A stretch of 64,000 bases of DNA from Mesoterricola silvestris (GCF_030295405.1 NZ_AP027080.1:2728001-2792000), one strand, 5' to 3'. Positions 44,640 to 53,583 are shown, numbered from the stretch's first letter. Notes: generated by a model from the letters alone, not told the origin. Translations and numbers: made by a program.

Positions 44640-45015
44640 GGGTGGCCTCCTCACGGGATACCAGATGCTTCCGGCAGACGTCCTGGACGGCAATCCCCTT
44701 CACGTCCATGGCGCGGCCAAGATCCTGGGCCGATTCGGGCAGCGAGGCGGCCTCCCGCAAAAGGATCGCGACCAGCGGCGAGGCCGGGTCCGGGATCGAG
44801 ACATAGACCCACCTCCCCTCCCGCCGTTCCGAAACGAATCCCGCCCTGCGCAGTTCCCGCAGGGCCTCCGAGACGGAGGAGGCGGGCACCGACAGCGTTT
44901 CCGCCACCTGGCAAACGCACATCTCGCCCGAGCCGAGCAGGGCCAGCACCCGCAGGCGCAGGGGATGGGCAACAGCTTTCAATTGTTCGACCAGGGATCG
45001 AAGATCATCCGCCAA
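44632..45015 (-). CDS. arsR: ArsR-family repressor
   Basis: A 127-residue ArsR/SmtB winged-helix repressor: LKAVAHPLRLRVLALLGSGEMCVCQVAETL, where CVC in the third helix is the As(III) site of classical ArsR, then PASSVSEALRELRRAGFVSERREGRWVYVSI. I chose the TTG at 45,015 because AAGGA lies eight bases upstream and the protein then begins at the normal point; other in-frame starts fall far upstream in the promoter. It is the first gene of the ars operon and lies just after a palindromic operator. Confidence 0.9.
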   Translation of the reverse strand: MADDLRSLVEQLKAVAHPLRLRVLALLGSGEMCVCQVAETLSVPASSVSEALRELRRAGFVSERREGRWVYVSIPDPASPLVAILLREAASLPESAQDLGRAMDVKGIAVQDVCRKHLVSREEATHV

Positions 45016-45075
45016 GGTGGCTTCCTTTCCATGCGAGCCCCCCGGCCAAGGCCCGGGCGCACCCTCAATATACAC

Positions 45076-45095
45076 ATTTCGGAAAATATCGAAAT
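45076..45095. promoter_or_regulatory. ArsR operator candidate
   Basis: ATTTCG-N8-CGAAAT dyad in an AT-rich stretch about 60 bp upstream of arsR, the only strong palindrome there. ArsR repressors bind dyads of this size over the promoter. Confidence 0.65.
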
Positions 45096-45412
45096 ATAAA
45101 AAAGCCTTCCCGCAGGAAGATTCTGGGGGTGATCGTAGTGCCCACCGGATCTGGTACTGGTGACCAGGATGCATTCGGAAGAATCTGACAAGATCCGAAT
45201 TCAGCGTGTACCCGCGCGCCGGCCTCGCTGCGAGACGAACTTGTTCAACCACGCCATTCAGGATGAGCCACCGGCGGCCACCGTGGACCCGCCTCAATGA
45301 CCAGCCACCCCCAAAGCCCATAAAGTTTCCGGCGTTCGGGCGGAACAGAAGAAGAACGACCAGTCATAGGAACGTAAAGTGAGGAGAGGAAACAGTCGAA
45401 AATAATGGGACG
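45096..45412. other. Intergenic, no gene seen
   Basis: Sequence between the ars operator and the terminator hairpin. Open frames here are short, lack ribosome sites and change composition; I see nothing to annotate. Confidence 0.5.
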
Positions 45413-45450
45413 GGCAAAGGCCCGAACGAAATCATGCCCGGGCCTTTGCC
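45413..45450. terminator. Bidirectional hairpin terminator
   Basis: GGCAAAGGCCCG / CGGGCCTTTGCC, 12 base pairs with a 14-base loop; T-rich sequence follows on both sides (TGTTCTGTTTTCTG on plus). It is about 100 bp after the small secreted protein gene. Confidence 0.75.
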
Positions 45451-45551
45451 TGTGTTCTGTTTTCTGCCCCAAAGATGCGCTGAAATTGGTAAAAATACGG
45501 CCTTAGCATGGCTGATAGCCAGGATGGCCAAAAGCCACTGTCAGCTCAGGT

Positions 45552-45776
45552 TCAATATTTGGTTTGCACGTGTCCCCCGCCACCGGCTCCGCCACCATAT
45601 ACTGTTATATCTCCGTTGCACCAGGTGATTATGGTGGTACCATCTGGGCAATTAGTTACATCCCAAGCGGATGTTGTAACACAATCACCAGGGGCATGGG
45701 TGCAATCATCTGCCCGTAGCCCTGGCGTTGTGAAAAGCGCCCCAACGAGGATTAACCGCATTATCGTTTTATTCAT
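45552..45776 (-). CDS. Small secreted Cys/Gly-rich protein
   Basis: A 74-residue precursor with a signal peptide (MNKTIMRLILVGALFTTPGLRA), followed by about 50 residues with four Cys (DDCTHAPGDCVTTSAWDV, NCPDGTTIITWCNGD) and a glycine-rich end (YGGGAGGGGHVQTKY). Two disulfides are plausible. AAAGGAG precedes the ATG closely. It follows the secreted 408-residue protein by 52 bp and probably shares its transcript. No family recognised; it could be a structural, adhesive or antagonistic secreted peptide. Confidence 0.65.
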   Translation of the reverse strand: MNKTIMRLILVGALFTTPGLRADDCTHAPGDCVTTSAWDVTNCPDGTTIITWCNGDITVYGGGAGGGGHVQTKY

Positions 45777-45828
45777 TCTTTTCTCCTTTAGTAGAAAATT
45801 GACCAAATCTAGACATGGGCGGACCAAA

Positions 45829-47055
45829 TCATCTTGGTTCCGCATTCAACTTGGTCATGGGTTCGGGTTTTGCACCAGAGATTGGAACAAAATCACCTTT
45901 TGTATTTTGGTATAAGATTGGATCAGGCAATTCATCACCCATTTGAATTTTCGATTTGATATTGGATGTTTCACTTGAGATAGTGAAACAATTCATTGAA
46001 TTTAGTGAATTGTTAAACATGAGTGCAGCAGCATGAACAGTCCCGTCAAATTCTGAAGCAAATGCAATTGATTCTGGTATTATTGGAGCTGATATATTGG
46101 AACTTCCATTTGTGTTTTTCCATTTTAAGGGAATATTCGGCTTCGTAAATTCCTGAACCATCCATGGAACATCCAAATCTTTCAGATTATATGATGTTAG
46201 GTTCATTCTAAAAATATGCCCTGTCTTCCGCAGATGAAAAATTAAATCTCCGGATGCAAAACAAAATTGAGGCCCAGCCTGTGCTGGATAATTAGCAGCA
46301 GTACACCCAAGAAAATCGTAATCAATTGATTTTATAATTTTTGAATCTACGGCTTCATCTCCCATTTCAACTATTTGAATAAAGAAATCCTCGCCACCAA
46401 ATAGTGCGATTCTTTTTCCGGGGAGCAAAATCACGCCGGTTCTCGAATAATTGGTCGATCTTCTTGATGAGAACTTTTCGGGAAATGAATAAACCAATTT
46501 CCATCCGTTCTCCAGGTGTTTATACAAGCCCGTCGACCCAACCCAGTAAATATTCCCCGACTCATCAAGTTGGTACCCCAAAATGGAGCCCAGGAAAAAA
46601 TACGCCTGAAAAAGTGCGTCCTTTGTCCAAATTTCTGTATAGTTAGCCCTTTCAGCAAATTCGAGCAGCCTTTCCGGTGGTTGTGGCGGCATTTTTTTTA
46701 TGCTTTCCAGGCTGAATCCCATATCTTTTTGGATAAAGCTGTATAATCCGCCGTGAGCTATTATATTTAATCTATTCCCAAATGATTCATATGGACCCAT
46801 AACAACAGGCATCCCAAAATACCCCGTCCGAAAGGCCATCCCGGGCGGGCTACCCAGGGACTCAAAAACAGTGATGGAGCCGTCCGGTCCTCGTTCTTCC
46901 AGCCGAAACACACGTGGGCGTGGCGATTCGGTGCTGGAGGCATTTCCAGTGGCAGCCGGAATGGTTTGAGGGGCATCTTTTGCTCGGGCTGCCAGGAGTG
47001 CCGAACTTTGGCCAACGGCCGTAAGCAAACAAAGGCCGAACAAGTAGTTGGACAT
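45829..47055 (-). CDS. Secreted AT-rich protein of unknown function
   Basis: A 408-residue protein with a signal peptide (about residues 1-23). The body contains short repeats of beta-strand type around Gly and aromatic residues (GNIYWVGSTGLYKHLENGWK, KRIALFGGEDFFIQI), as in beta-propeller-like proteins. Asn, Ser and Ile are frequent, and the gene is clearly richer in A and T than its surroundings, a sign of transfer. AAAGGTG precedes the ATG. The small secreted protein follows. No family assigned. Confidence 0.7.
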   Translation of the reverse strand: MSNYLFGLCLLTAVGQSSALLAARAKDAPQTIPAATGNASSTESPRPRVFRLEERGPDGSITVFESLGSPPGMAFRTGYFGMPVVMGPYESFGNRLNIIAHGGLYSFIQKDMGFSLESIKKMPPQPPERLLEFAERANYTEIWTKDALFQAYFFLGSILGYQLDESGNIYWVGSTGLYKHLENGWKLVYSFPEKFSSRRSTNYSRTGVILLPGKRIALFGGEDFFIQIVEMGDEAVDSKIIKSIDYDFLGCTAANYPAQAGPQFCFASGDLIFHLRKTGHIFRMNLTSYNLKDLDVPWMVQEFTKPNIPLKWKNTNGSSNISAPIIPESIAFASEFDGTVHAAALMFNNSLNSMNCFTISSETSNIKSKIQMGDELPDPILYQNTKGDFVPISGAKPEPMTKLNAEPR

Positions 47056-47257
47056 TAGTCACCTTTCCGTGATTGATGGGGCGACGGTTCAAAGGCCTGG
47101 TGATGATGGCCTTTCTGGATGGTGTTCACAGAATATAGCGATGGTAATTCGGCAATGCAATGAAATTCCCTGAACGGAAGAATTTGAGGTATGAACGGTT
47201 GGATGGGCCGGTCTCAGCCCGGTCCAGGGGGGCTTGAAACCTTGCTATGGTTGTCCA

Positions 47258-47839
47258 ATGCTCCCTGAATCCTTCGCAATCCTCGGCGCCATCATCGGTT
47301 CACTGGGCGGGTTCTACTACCTGTTCGAGACCCTCGCCGGCAGGACCCAGCCCAACCGCATCACATGGCTGCTGTGGGGCCTCTTCCCGATGGTCATCTT
47401 CGTGGCGCAGCGGGCCCAGGGAGTCCAGGGCCTGTCCTGGACGACCTTCGCCGCGGGCTTCCTTCCGCTGCTCATCGTCGGGGTGTCCTTCTTCAACCCG
47501 AAGGCCTACTGGAAGAGCGAACCCCGCGACTACTACCTGATGGCCGCGGCCGTGCTCGGCATCATCCTCTGGGGCCTCACCCACAACCCCAACCTGGCCC
47601 TGGTGTTCTCCCTCCTGGCCGATGTCCTGGCGGGCATTCCCACGGTCCTCAAGGCCTACCGCCATCCCCGTTCCGAGAGCTGGATCGGCTTCACCATCAG
47701 CGCCATCGGTTTCGGCATCAGCTTCCTGTCCATCCAGGTCCACAGCTTCGGCACCACGGCGTTCGTGGCCTACCTGGTCATCGGCAACGCCTCCATCGCG
47801 GCCCTGGCCTCCCGGGGGCGCGGGCATCGGCCCACGTAA
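47258..47839 (+). CDS. Six-to-seven-helix membrane protein, hypothetical
   Basis: A 193-residue integral membrane protein: helices at about residues 4-24, 36-53, 60-79, 91-107, 113-133, 142-160 and 165-185. Conserved-looking features are RTQPNRITWLLWGLFP and LLADVLAGIPTVLKAYRHP. Its size and topology recall small transporters of the SemiSWEET/PQ-loop kind, but this is a guess. No clear ribosome site precedes the ATG at 47,258; a TTG at 47,234 is the alternative. The 202 bp upstream (divergent from the secreted protein) show only AT-rich promoter-like sequence. Confidence 0.7.
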   Translation: MLPESFAILGAIIGSLGGFYYLFETLAGRTQPNRITWLLWGLFPMVIFVAQRAQGVQGLSWTTFAAGFLPLLIVGVSFFNPKAYWKSEPRDYYLMAAAVLGIILWGLTHNPNLALVFSLLADVLAGIPTVLKAYRHPRSESWIGFTISAIGFGISFLSIQVHSFGTTAFVAYLVIGNASIAALASRGRGHRPT

Positions 47840-47975
47840 TCGCGCGGGTCCCGGACCTTCGCCCCGGGCACTCGGCCTGGACCATCGGCCCGAAGGCCCA
47901 GGGACCCGGCAGGCGGGGTGACTTCGCCATGGACGGCCCCCAGCGACCGATCAAACTGGTGGCAGGGGGGATGCT

Positions 47976-48836
47976 GTGTGGCCGATTCACCTGGACCTGG
48001 GTTTCAAGGTCGTCTACTACTACGAGGGGTTCTACTTCCTCATCGCCATCGCCGCCGCGGCGGCCCTGGCGGCGCGCCGGCTGAAGCGGGCCGGCCTGGG
48101 CACCGCCCTCTTCCTGGACGGCCTTCCGTGGATCCTGTTCAGCGCCATCGTGGGAGCCCGGGTCTTCCACTTCGTGTTCTGGGACGTGAAGGCGCTCCTG
48201 GCCGAGCCCCTCTCCTTCTTCCGCGTCTGGGAGGGGGGGCTTTCCATCACGGGGGGCCTGGCCGGGGGCGTGGGTGCCGGCTATCTGTGGTTCCGCCGGG
48301 GGAAAGGCGACTTCTGGCGGGTCTTCGCCGTGGCCAGCCCGGCGGTCCTGGTGGGCCAGGCCCTGGGGCGCGTGGGCTGCTTCCTGAACGGCGACGCCTG
48401 GGGCATCCCCACCACGCTCCCCTGGGGGGTGCCCCTGCCGAAATACGGGACCCTCCTGCCCCGCATGACGCTCGATACCCGCCTCCCCAGCGATGCCTGG
48501 GCCTGGTGCGTCCAGCAGCATTCCATCCTCCCCACGGCCCTGGCCACCCTGCCCTTGCACCCGGTCCAGCTGTACGAGGCCCTGGGGGACCTCCTCCTGG
48601 CCGGAGGGGTGGTCCTGCTGGCCCGCAGGGCGGAGGGCGGTGGGGGCCGCTGGTCCCAGGTGTTCTGGTTCCACCTGGGCGGGTATTCGGTCCTGCGCTT
48701 TGCCCTGGAATTCCTCCACGGGGACCGGGACGCCCTGGTGTGGGCGGGCATGACGGCCCTCCAGATCGGGCTCCTGGGGTTCTCGGCCGCCGCCGCCATC
48801 CTGTTCCTGCGCGGGGGGCGCCGGGAGGCGCGATGA
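47976..48836 (+). CDS. lgt: Prolipoprotein diacylglyceryl transferase
   Basis: A 286-residue membrane enzyme. The Lgt signature GQALGRVGCFLNGDAWG (usual GRxGNFxN) is near residues 127-143, and seven helices are expected. HPVQLYEALGD and GGYSVLRFALEFLHGD are further Lgt motifs, the second with the conserved R and E. It transfers a diacylglyceryl group to the lipobox Cys of lipoproteins. The GTG start has AGGGGGG eight bases upstream. The signature differs from the consensus at two positions (CF for NF), so this may be a second, divergent copy. Confidence 0.88.
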   Translation: MWPIHLDLGFKVVYYYEGFYFLIAIAAAAALAARRLKRAGLGTALFLDGLPWILFSAIVGARVFHFVFWDVKALLAEPLSFFRVWEGGLSITGGLAGGVGAGYLWFRRGKGDFWRVFAVASPAVLVGQALGRVGCFLNGDAWGIPTTLPWGVPLPKYGTLLPRMTLDTRLPSDAWAWCVQQHSILPTALATLPLHPVQLYEALGDLLLAGGVVLLARRAEGGGGRWSQVFWFHLGGYSVLRFALEFLHGDRDALVWAGMTALQIGLLGFSAAAAILFLRGGRREAR

Positions 48837-49164
48837 CCTTCCGGGAAGGGACGAGGGGCGCCCATGGGATGTAACGCTCCCGGGCACGGGTGTCAGCCTC
48901 CGTGACATTCGATACAGTCCTCGAATTTTTGAGTTTTACTGTTTATATACAATAGATTATCAAAAGCCGTGGCCCCGCCGGGAACCCCTGCCCCTCCGCT
49001 TGGACCCCTCGTTGCGTAACGCGTTCGATCACGGGGCGCGCTGCCGCCCGGGCCCCTTCTTTCCCGGTGTGCCCATTTCCCGGGGGTTGCGGAGCATCCC
49101 GCCCGGCCGCCGAAGCATCTGGCATTGCCCATGCTTGGTCCCTTGCCATCCCCCGGAGGAACCC
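48837..49164. other. Intergenic with an AT-rich patch, no gene seen
   Basis: 48,905-48,960 is AT-rich amid high GC. On the minus strand it reads as a short tail ending DCIECHGG, a CxxCH motif, but with no start or other heme motif. A remnant is possible; nothing else is supported. Confidence 0.4.
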
Positions 49165-50034
49165 ATGGCCTTGACCCCCTCGACCCACCTGCGCCAAGCG
49201 GCGCCCGGGGACGCGCCCGCCTGCGGCCGGATCTGCTACGAGGCCTTTGCCGCCCTGGGGCTCGCGCACCATTTCCCCTGCGATTTCCCGAGCGCCGAGG
49301 CCGCCGCCGGCATGCTCGAGGGGCCCTTCTCGGACCCGGGCTTCCACGGCATGGTGGCCCTCCGGGAGGGGCGGATCATCGGGAGCGTTTGCCTGGACGA
49401 ACGCGGTCCGGTGGTCTGCCTGGGGCCCATCACCGTCGACCCCGGGGCCCAGAACGCCGGCACGGGGCGCCGGCTCATGGAAGCGGCCCTGGAGCGGGAG
49501 CGGGGGCGGGGCGCGGCGGGGGTGAGGCTGGTGCAGGCCGCCTTCCACAACCGCACCATGGCCCTCTACGCGAGCCTGGGCTTCGAGGTGCGCGAGCCGC
49601 TCTCCTGCATGCAGGGGCGCACCCGGACCCGGGGCCTTCCCGGGTGCGAGGTGCGGCCGGCGCGGCCGGAGGACCTGGACGCCTGCGACGCCCTGGCCCT
49701 GCGGGTGCACGGCCACCAGCGGCGGGGCGACCTGGAGCGGATGATCCACGCCGGCCAGGCCCGGCTGGTGGAGCGGGAGGGCCGGATCACCGGCTACGCC
49801 AGCGCCCTCGCCTTCTCCGGCCATGCCACCGCGGAGGAGACCCTCGACCTGAAGGCCCTGCTCGCCTCGGCCGATGGCTTCCAGGGCCCGGGCATCCTCG
49901 TGCCGACCCGCAACGCCGACCTGTTCCGCTGGTGCCTGGCCGAAGGGCTCCGGGTGGTGCAGCCCATGACCCTCATGAGCGTGGGCTGGTACCAGGAACC
50001 CGCCGGGGCCTGGCTGCCGTCCATCTCATCCTGA
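49165..50034 (+). CDS. Tandem GNAT-family acetyltransferase
   Basis: A 289-residue protein built of two GNAT-like halves. The first (about 1-145) has the acetyl-CoA loop VDPGAQNAGTGRRLMEAALE and the usual late strand-helix (NRTMALYASLGFEVRE); the second (about 155-285) is more degenerate. The substrate is unknown. CGGAGG lies before the ATG at 49,165. Not in an obvious operon: 61 bp separate it from the TPR gene downstream. Confidence 0.85.
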   Translation: MALTPSTHLRQAAPGDAPACGRICYEAFAALGLAHHFPCDFPSAEAAAGMLEGPFSDPGFHGMVALREGRIIGSVCLDERGPVVCLGPITVDPGAQNAGTGRRLMEAALERERGRGAAGVRLVQAAFHNRTMALYASLGFEVREPLSCMQGRTRTRGLPGCEVRPARPEDLDACDALALRVHGHQRRGDLERMIHAGQARLVEREGRITGYASALAFSGHATAEETLDLKALLASADGFQGPGILVPTRNADLFRWCLAEGLRVVQPMTLMSVGWYQEPAGAWLPSISS

Positions 50035-50095
50035 TCGGCGCCGGGGCCGGAGCCTCGGCTCTGGTATGGTTGAAGCCATCCACCCCGGAGACGAC

Positions 50096-51280
50096 ATGCT
50101 TTCCATTGCCCTGGCCGCCCTGGTTGTGGCGGCGCCGCCCGCCCCGGAAGCACCCCGGTCCATGGCCTCCTTTTGCGAGGAAGCGGTCAGGAAGTTCGGT
50201 TCGGGGGACCTGAACGGCGGCCTCGGGCTGCTGGACGCGGCCCAGAAGGCCCACCCCCGGGATTCCAAGCCCCACTGGCTCCGGGCCCAGGTTCTCCTGG
50301 CCATCGCGGCGAAATCCGGGCCGGTGGCGGCCGGATGGTATCGATGCCGGGCCGAGGACGAACTGGAGAGCGTCTACCTGGCCCCCGGCGGAAGCAACGA
50401 CGACCGGTCCACCCTCCAGGTGCTCCTGGATGACCTCCATGGCCGGGACTATCCCGATGTGGGATCCCGGCACCCCAAAGCCCGGGAGGCGTTCAAGGAG
50501 GCGGAAACGTTCTTCGGGGCCAAGGACTATGCGAAGGCCCGCACGGCCTATGCCCGGGCCCTGGCGCAGGACCCGGGTTTCGTGCTCGCGATGCTCTACA
50601 TGGGGGACACCTACCACGGCGACATCGGCGACCCGGAGGCCCTCGCCTGGTACCGCAGGGCCGCCCAGGCCCAACCCAACTACCCCAGGGCCTGGCGCTA
50701 CCTCAGCGACGCCTGCATCGCGGCCGGCCAGCGCCGGGAGGCCGAGGAAGCCCTCATGGCCAGGGTGGCGAGCCACCCCGGGAACCGCCTGCTTTGGCTC
50801 AAGCTCGCGGACCTCAGGGCGCAGGGGGGAAGGCCCATGAGGAAACTGGATTTCGTCCCCCCCTTCGTGCCGGGCTGGGACAAGGACGGCAAGCTTTCCC
50901 TAAAGGCCACCAACCATTTCCTGGACTTCGCGGGGAAGGAAATCTGGCCGGTGCTCCTGGCCGGTTCCCTGGGAGCCGTCAAGGTGGAGGCGAAGTCCGC
51001 CGGCCAGGAAGCGCCGCCCGTGGGCACCCCCTTCCAGAGGGAGATCTTCTTCTGGACCGCCGCCCTCCAGGCCCTGGACGCCGAGGCCCGCAGGACCGGC
51101 GAGCCCCCCCGGGACCGCATCCTGGGTGAGTTCCTGCGGTTCAGGAAGGACGGGCAGCTGGAGGCGGCACTCTTCCTCCTGCGGTACCAGGAGGCTTTCC
51201 GGCCGGAATTCGAGGCCTGGAAGAAGGCCCACCCCGGCGCCGTGCAGGCCTTCATCCGGGACTACGGCTACCGGCCCTGA
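50096..51280 (+). CDS. Exported TPR protein
   Basis: A 394-residue protein with a short signal peptide (LSIALAALVVAAPPAPEA) and TPR-like helical repeats (SFCEEAVRKFGSGDLNGGLG; FFGAKDYAKARTAYARALAQ; AWRYLSDACIAAGQRREAEE). The C-terminal 150 residues are not obviously repeats. GGAG five bases before the ATG at 50,096 supports the start. The next gene, a secreted phosphatase, follows after 30 bp, so the two may be co-expressed. Confidence 0.78.
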   Translation: MLSIALAALVVAAPPAPEAPRSMASFCEEAVRKFGSGDLNGGLGLLDAAQKAHPRDSKPHWLRAQVLLAIAAKSGPVAAGWYRCRAEDELESVYLAPGGSNDDRSTLQVLLDDLHGRDYPDVGSRHPKAREAFKEAETFFGAKDYAKARTAYARALAQDPGFVLAMLYMGDTYHGDIGDPEALAWYRRAAQAQPNYPRAWRYLSDACIAAGQRREAEEALMARVASHPGNRLLWLKLADLRAQGGRPMRKLDFVPPFVPGWDKDGKLSLKATNHFLDFAGKEIWPVLLAGSLGAVKVEAKSAGQEAPPVGTPFQREIFFWTAALQALDAEARRTGEPPRDRILGEFLRFRKDGQLEAALFLLRYQEAFRPEFEAWKKAHPGAVQAFIRDYGYRP

Positions 51281-51310
51281 GGCCGCCTCGCCCCCTTTTC
51301 CGGAGACCCC

Positions 51311-51919
51311 ATGCCCCTTCACACCTTGATCCCGCGGGCCCTCCTGCCGGTCCTGCTCCTCGGTCTCCCCGTGGCCGCCCAGGCCCCGGAAAGGCCGGCT
51401 TCCCAGGGGGCCGCCACCCCGAGCGACACGGAGGTCCCGGGCGTCGCCAACTTCGCCCGGCTTTCCCCGGCGGTTTGGCGGGGGGCGCAGCCCACGGCGG
51501 AGGGATTCCGGAATCTGGAAAAATGGGGCGTCCGCACCGTCATCAGCTTCAGGCACGACCACGACGATTTCCAGGAGCTGAAGGGAACGGGCCTGAAGTA
51601 TCTCCGCATCCCTTCCCTGGCCTTCGACCCGAGCCTGGAGAACATCGCCCGGTTCCTGAAGGTCGTGGAGGACGAGGCCAACTGGCCGGTGTTCATCCAC
51701 TGCGCCAAGGGGAAGGACCGCACGGGGTACAACGCGGCCGCCTACCGGATCGTGATCCAGGGCTGGACCCCGGCCCGGGCCCTGGAGGAGATGCATGCCT
51801 TCCGCTTCAACCGGATCTGGGTGCTCAACCCCGGCTTCGTGCGCCGGTTGACGGCGGAAGAGCTCCGGGCCCGGGTGGACCGGGAACCCCCGCCCCTTTT
51901 CCAGATTTGGGTGCCCTAG
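51311..51919 (+). CDS. Secreted dual-specificity/tyrosine phosphatase
   Basis: A 202-residue protein with a signal peptide (about 1-22, ending AAQA) and a cysteine-phosphatase core: the P-loop HCAKGKDRTG (C-x5-R, with the Lys/Asp typical of phosphoinositide and broad-specificity members) near residues 134-143, and the general-acid loop around SFRHDHDD. It resembles the bacterial secreted PTP family. GGAG precedes the ATG. The substrate, protein or inositol lipid/phosphate, cannot be told from the sequence. Confidence 0.88.
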   Translation: MPLHTLIPRALLPVLLLGLPVAAQAPERPASQGAATPSDTEVPGVANFARLSPAVWRGAQPTAEGFRNLEKWGVRTVISFRHDHDDFQELKGTGLKYLRIPSLAFDPSLENIARFLKVVEDEANWPVFIHCAKGKDRTGYNAAAYRIVIQGWTPARALEEMHAFRFNRIWVLNPGFVRRLTAEELRARVDREPPPLFQIWVP

Positions 51920-52032
51920 ACCGGCGTTCCGACCTACCCCTAAGATCACGACCGAAGCCGACAGATAGCTATTCCATGAAAACGGCGGTCCGGTCCCCTC
52001 AGCCGGGAACGGGCTACGTTTGAAGGCTGATC

Positions 52033-52184
52033 CCCTTCATCCTGTTCATCCATCTTCATCCCTGTTCCCGCAGGGCCGGTGATGAGGTGGGGTGGCGCGC
52101 AGGTGATCCGCATGCGCCGACCCATCCCTGCTCTGGCCCTGCGGGAACAGGGATGAAAACGGATGAACGGGATGCAGGGGATGA
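52033..52184. repeat. Long imperfect inverted repeat of 'ggatgaa' type
   Basis: The left arm (52,033-52,077) contains TTCATCCCTGTTCCCGCAGG; the right arm (52,135-52,184) is its mirror, beginning GGCCCTGCGGGAACAGGGAT and continuing ATGAACGGGATGCAGGG. A spacer of about 57 bp separates them. The same motif occurs near 39,190. No gene lies in 51,920-52,318. Confidence 0.75.
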
Positions 52185-52318
52185 AAGACGGGATCTACAG
52201 GATCGGGATAGCAATTCAGAGGATTGGGCAAAAGGGGGGCCCTCCGGCCCTTTAGACTAGGCTCTGGGGTCAAGGGGAATGACCCCTTCCGACCCTTGCC
52301 GATCCAAGGAAAATCACC

Positions 52319-53266
52319 ATGACTGGAATCCCGAATCCCTCCCAACCCTCCGACCTGAACGTGGAGACCTGCGATCTGGCGAAACTCGCGCGGCTGGTGG
52401 AGGCCCATGCCCCCTACGACGGTACCTTCGAGCTCCGGCTGCCGGGGGTTCACGTGACGAAGGTTTCCCGGGCCCAGAAGGACATGCACCATGTGGTGGC
52501 CTGTCCCTCCCTGTGCCTGGTCGCCCAGGGGGCGAAGCGGATCATGCTGGGCAAGGAGATCTACGAGTACGACGCCTCCCGCATGCTCGTGTACTCCCTG
52601 GACGTGCCGGTGACGGCCCAGGTGACGGGGGCCAGCCTGGACCGTCCCTACCTGGGCCTGCGGCTGGACATCGATCCCGCGCGCATCGCCGAGCTGACGG
52701 CCAAGGTCCATGCCCAGGGGCTCCCCGGGCGGGAGGACAGCCATGCCATTTCCGTGGACCGGGTGGATGCGCCGGTGATCAATGCGGTGGTGCGGCTCCT
52801 GGAACTGGCCTCCCGGCCCGAGGAAGCGGACCTGCTGGCGCCCCTCGTGCTGGACGAGATCCTCATTCGGTTGCTGCGCAGCTCGCTGGGCCTGCGCCTG
52901 GCGCGGATCGGGCGGGAGGAGAGCAAGGTCCACCGCATTTCCAAGGCGGTGTCCTGGGTGCGGTCCCATTTCCACGAGCCCCTGGATGTGGAGCGGCTCG
53001 CCCATTCGGTTCACATGAGCCCATCGTCCTTCCACCAGCATTTCAAGGCCGTCACGGAAATGAGCCCTCTGCAGTACCAGAAGGCCTTGCGCCTCCAGGA
53101 GGCCCGGCGCCTCATGCTCCTGACGCGGCTCGACGCCGGGATCGCGGGCCGGCAGGTGGGGTACCAGAGCGCCTCCCAGTTCACGCGGGAGTACGGGCGG
53201 TACTACGGCAATGCCCCCACCAAGGACATCGCCATGCTGCGCCGGCGGGCCGGGGTGGAGGACTAG
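52319..53266 (+). CDS. AraC-family transcriptional regulator
   Basis: A 315-residue regulator. The N-terminal about 190 residues match the AraC_N (AraC-type, EthR/YqhC-like) cupin domain (GVHVTKVSRAQKDMHHVVACPS, EYDASRMLVYSLDVPVTAQV). Two helix-turn-helix motifs follow (LDVERLAHSVHMSPSSFHQH and AGRQVGYQSASQFTREYGRY). AAGGAAA precedes the ATG. Its stop TAG is part of the CTAG repeat at the left edge of the inserted element. Before that insertion it converged directly on the galactosidase-like gene. The inducer is unknown. Confidence 0.93.
   Translation: MTGIPNPSQPSDLNVETCDLAKLARLVEAHAPYDGTFELRLPGVHVTKVSRAQKDMHHVVACPSLCLVAQGAKRIMLGKEIYEYDASRMLVYSLDVPVTAQVTGASLDRPYLGLRLDIDPARIAELTAKVHAQGLPGREDSHAISVDRVDAPVINAVVRLLELASRPEEADLLAPLVLDEILIRLLRSSLGLRLARIGREESKVHRISKAVSWVRSHFHEPLDVERLAHSVHMSPSSFHQHFKAVTEMSPLQYQKALRLQEARRLMLLTRLDAGIAGRQVGYQSASQFTREYGRYYGNAPTKDIAMLRRRAGVED
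53263..53266. repeat. Target duplication CTAG at the AraC stop
   Basis: CTAG here and at 54,236-54,239 flank the inserted element. The left copy ends the AraC gene; the right copy supplies the TAG stop of the galactosidase-like gene on the other strand. Confidence 0.8.
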
Positions 53267-53353
53267 GGGCTGTCGGCAAACCCAAGGCTATGAATAGCTA
53301 GGTTGTACTCATGGTTCGAAAGCGTTATCCAGGTTCCACAAGGAGGTGGCTGG

Positions 53354-53583
53354 ATGCCGAGGAGCTTTCTGACCGACGTGATGTGGGACAAGTTGGTTCC
53401 GTTGCTGCCGCCAGAGAAGGGCGAGACGGGGCGACTCTACAACGCGCACCGGCCTTGGCTTGAGGCCATTTGTTTGCCAAGATGAAGCATTTCCGCAGCC
53501 TGGCCACAAGGTACGACAAGACGACCAGGAACTACGCCGCCATGGTTGCGATCGCGTGTCTGGTCATCTGGCTCAAGCTTTGA
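53354..53583 (+). pseudogene. IS5-family transposase remnant
   Basis: The N-terminus MPRSFLTDVMWDKLVPLLPP up to LEAICL joins directly to the C-terminus FRSLATRYDKTTRNYAAMVA (to the TGA at 53,583), in a different frame. Both ends match IS5/IS1182-like transposases, but the DDE core is gone. AGGAGG still precedes the start. Confidence 0.85.

Noticed and set aside
48893-48960. Minus-strand tail ending DCIECHGG (CxxCH)
   Set aside because: Only one motif, no start and no signal peptide; the upstream frame is low complexity. Possibly a remnant, not a cytochrome gene.
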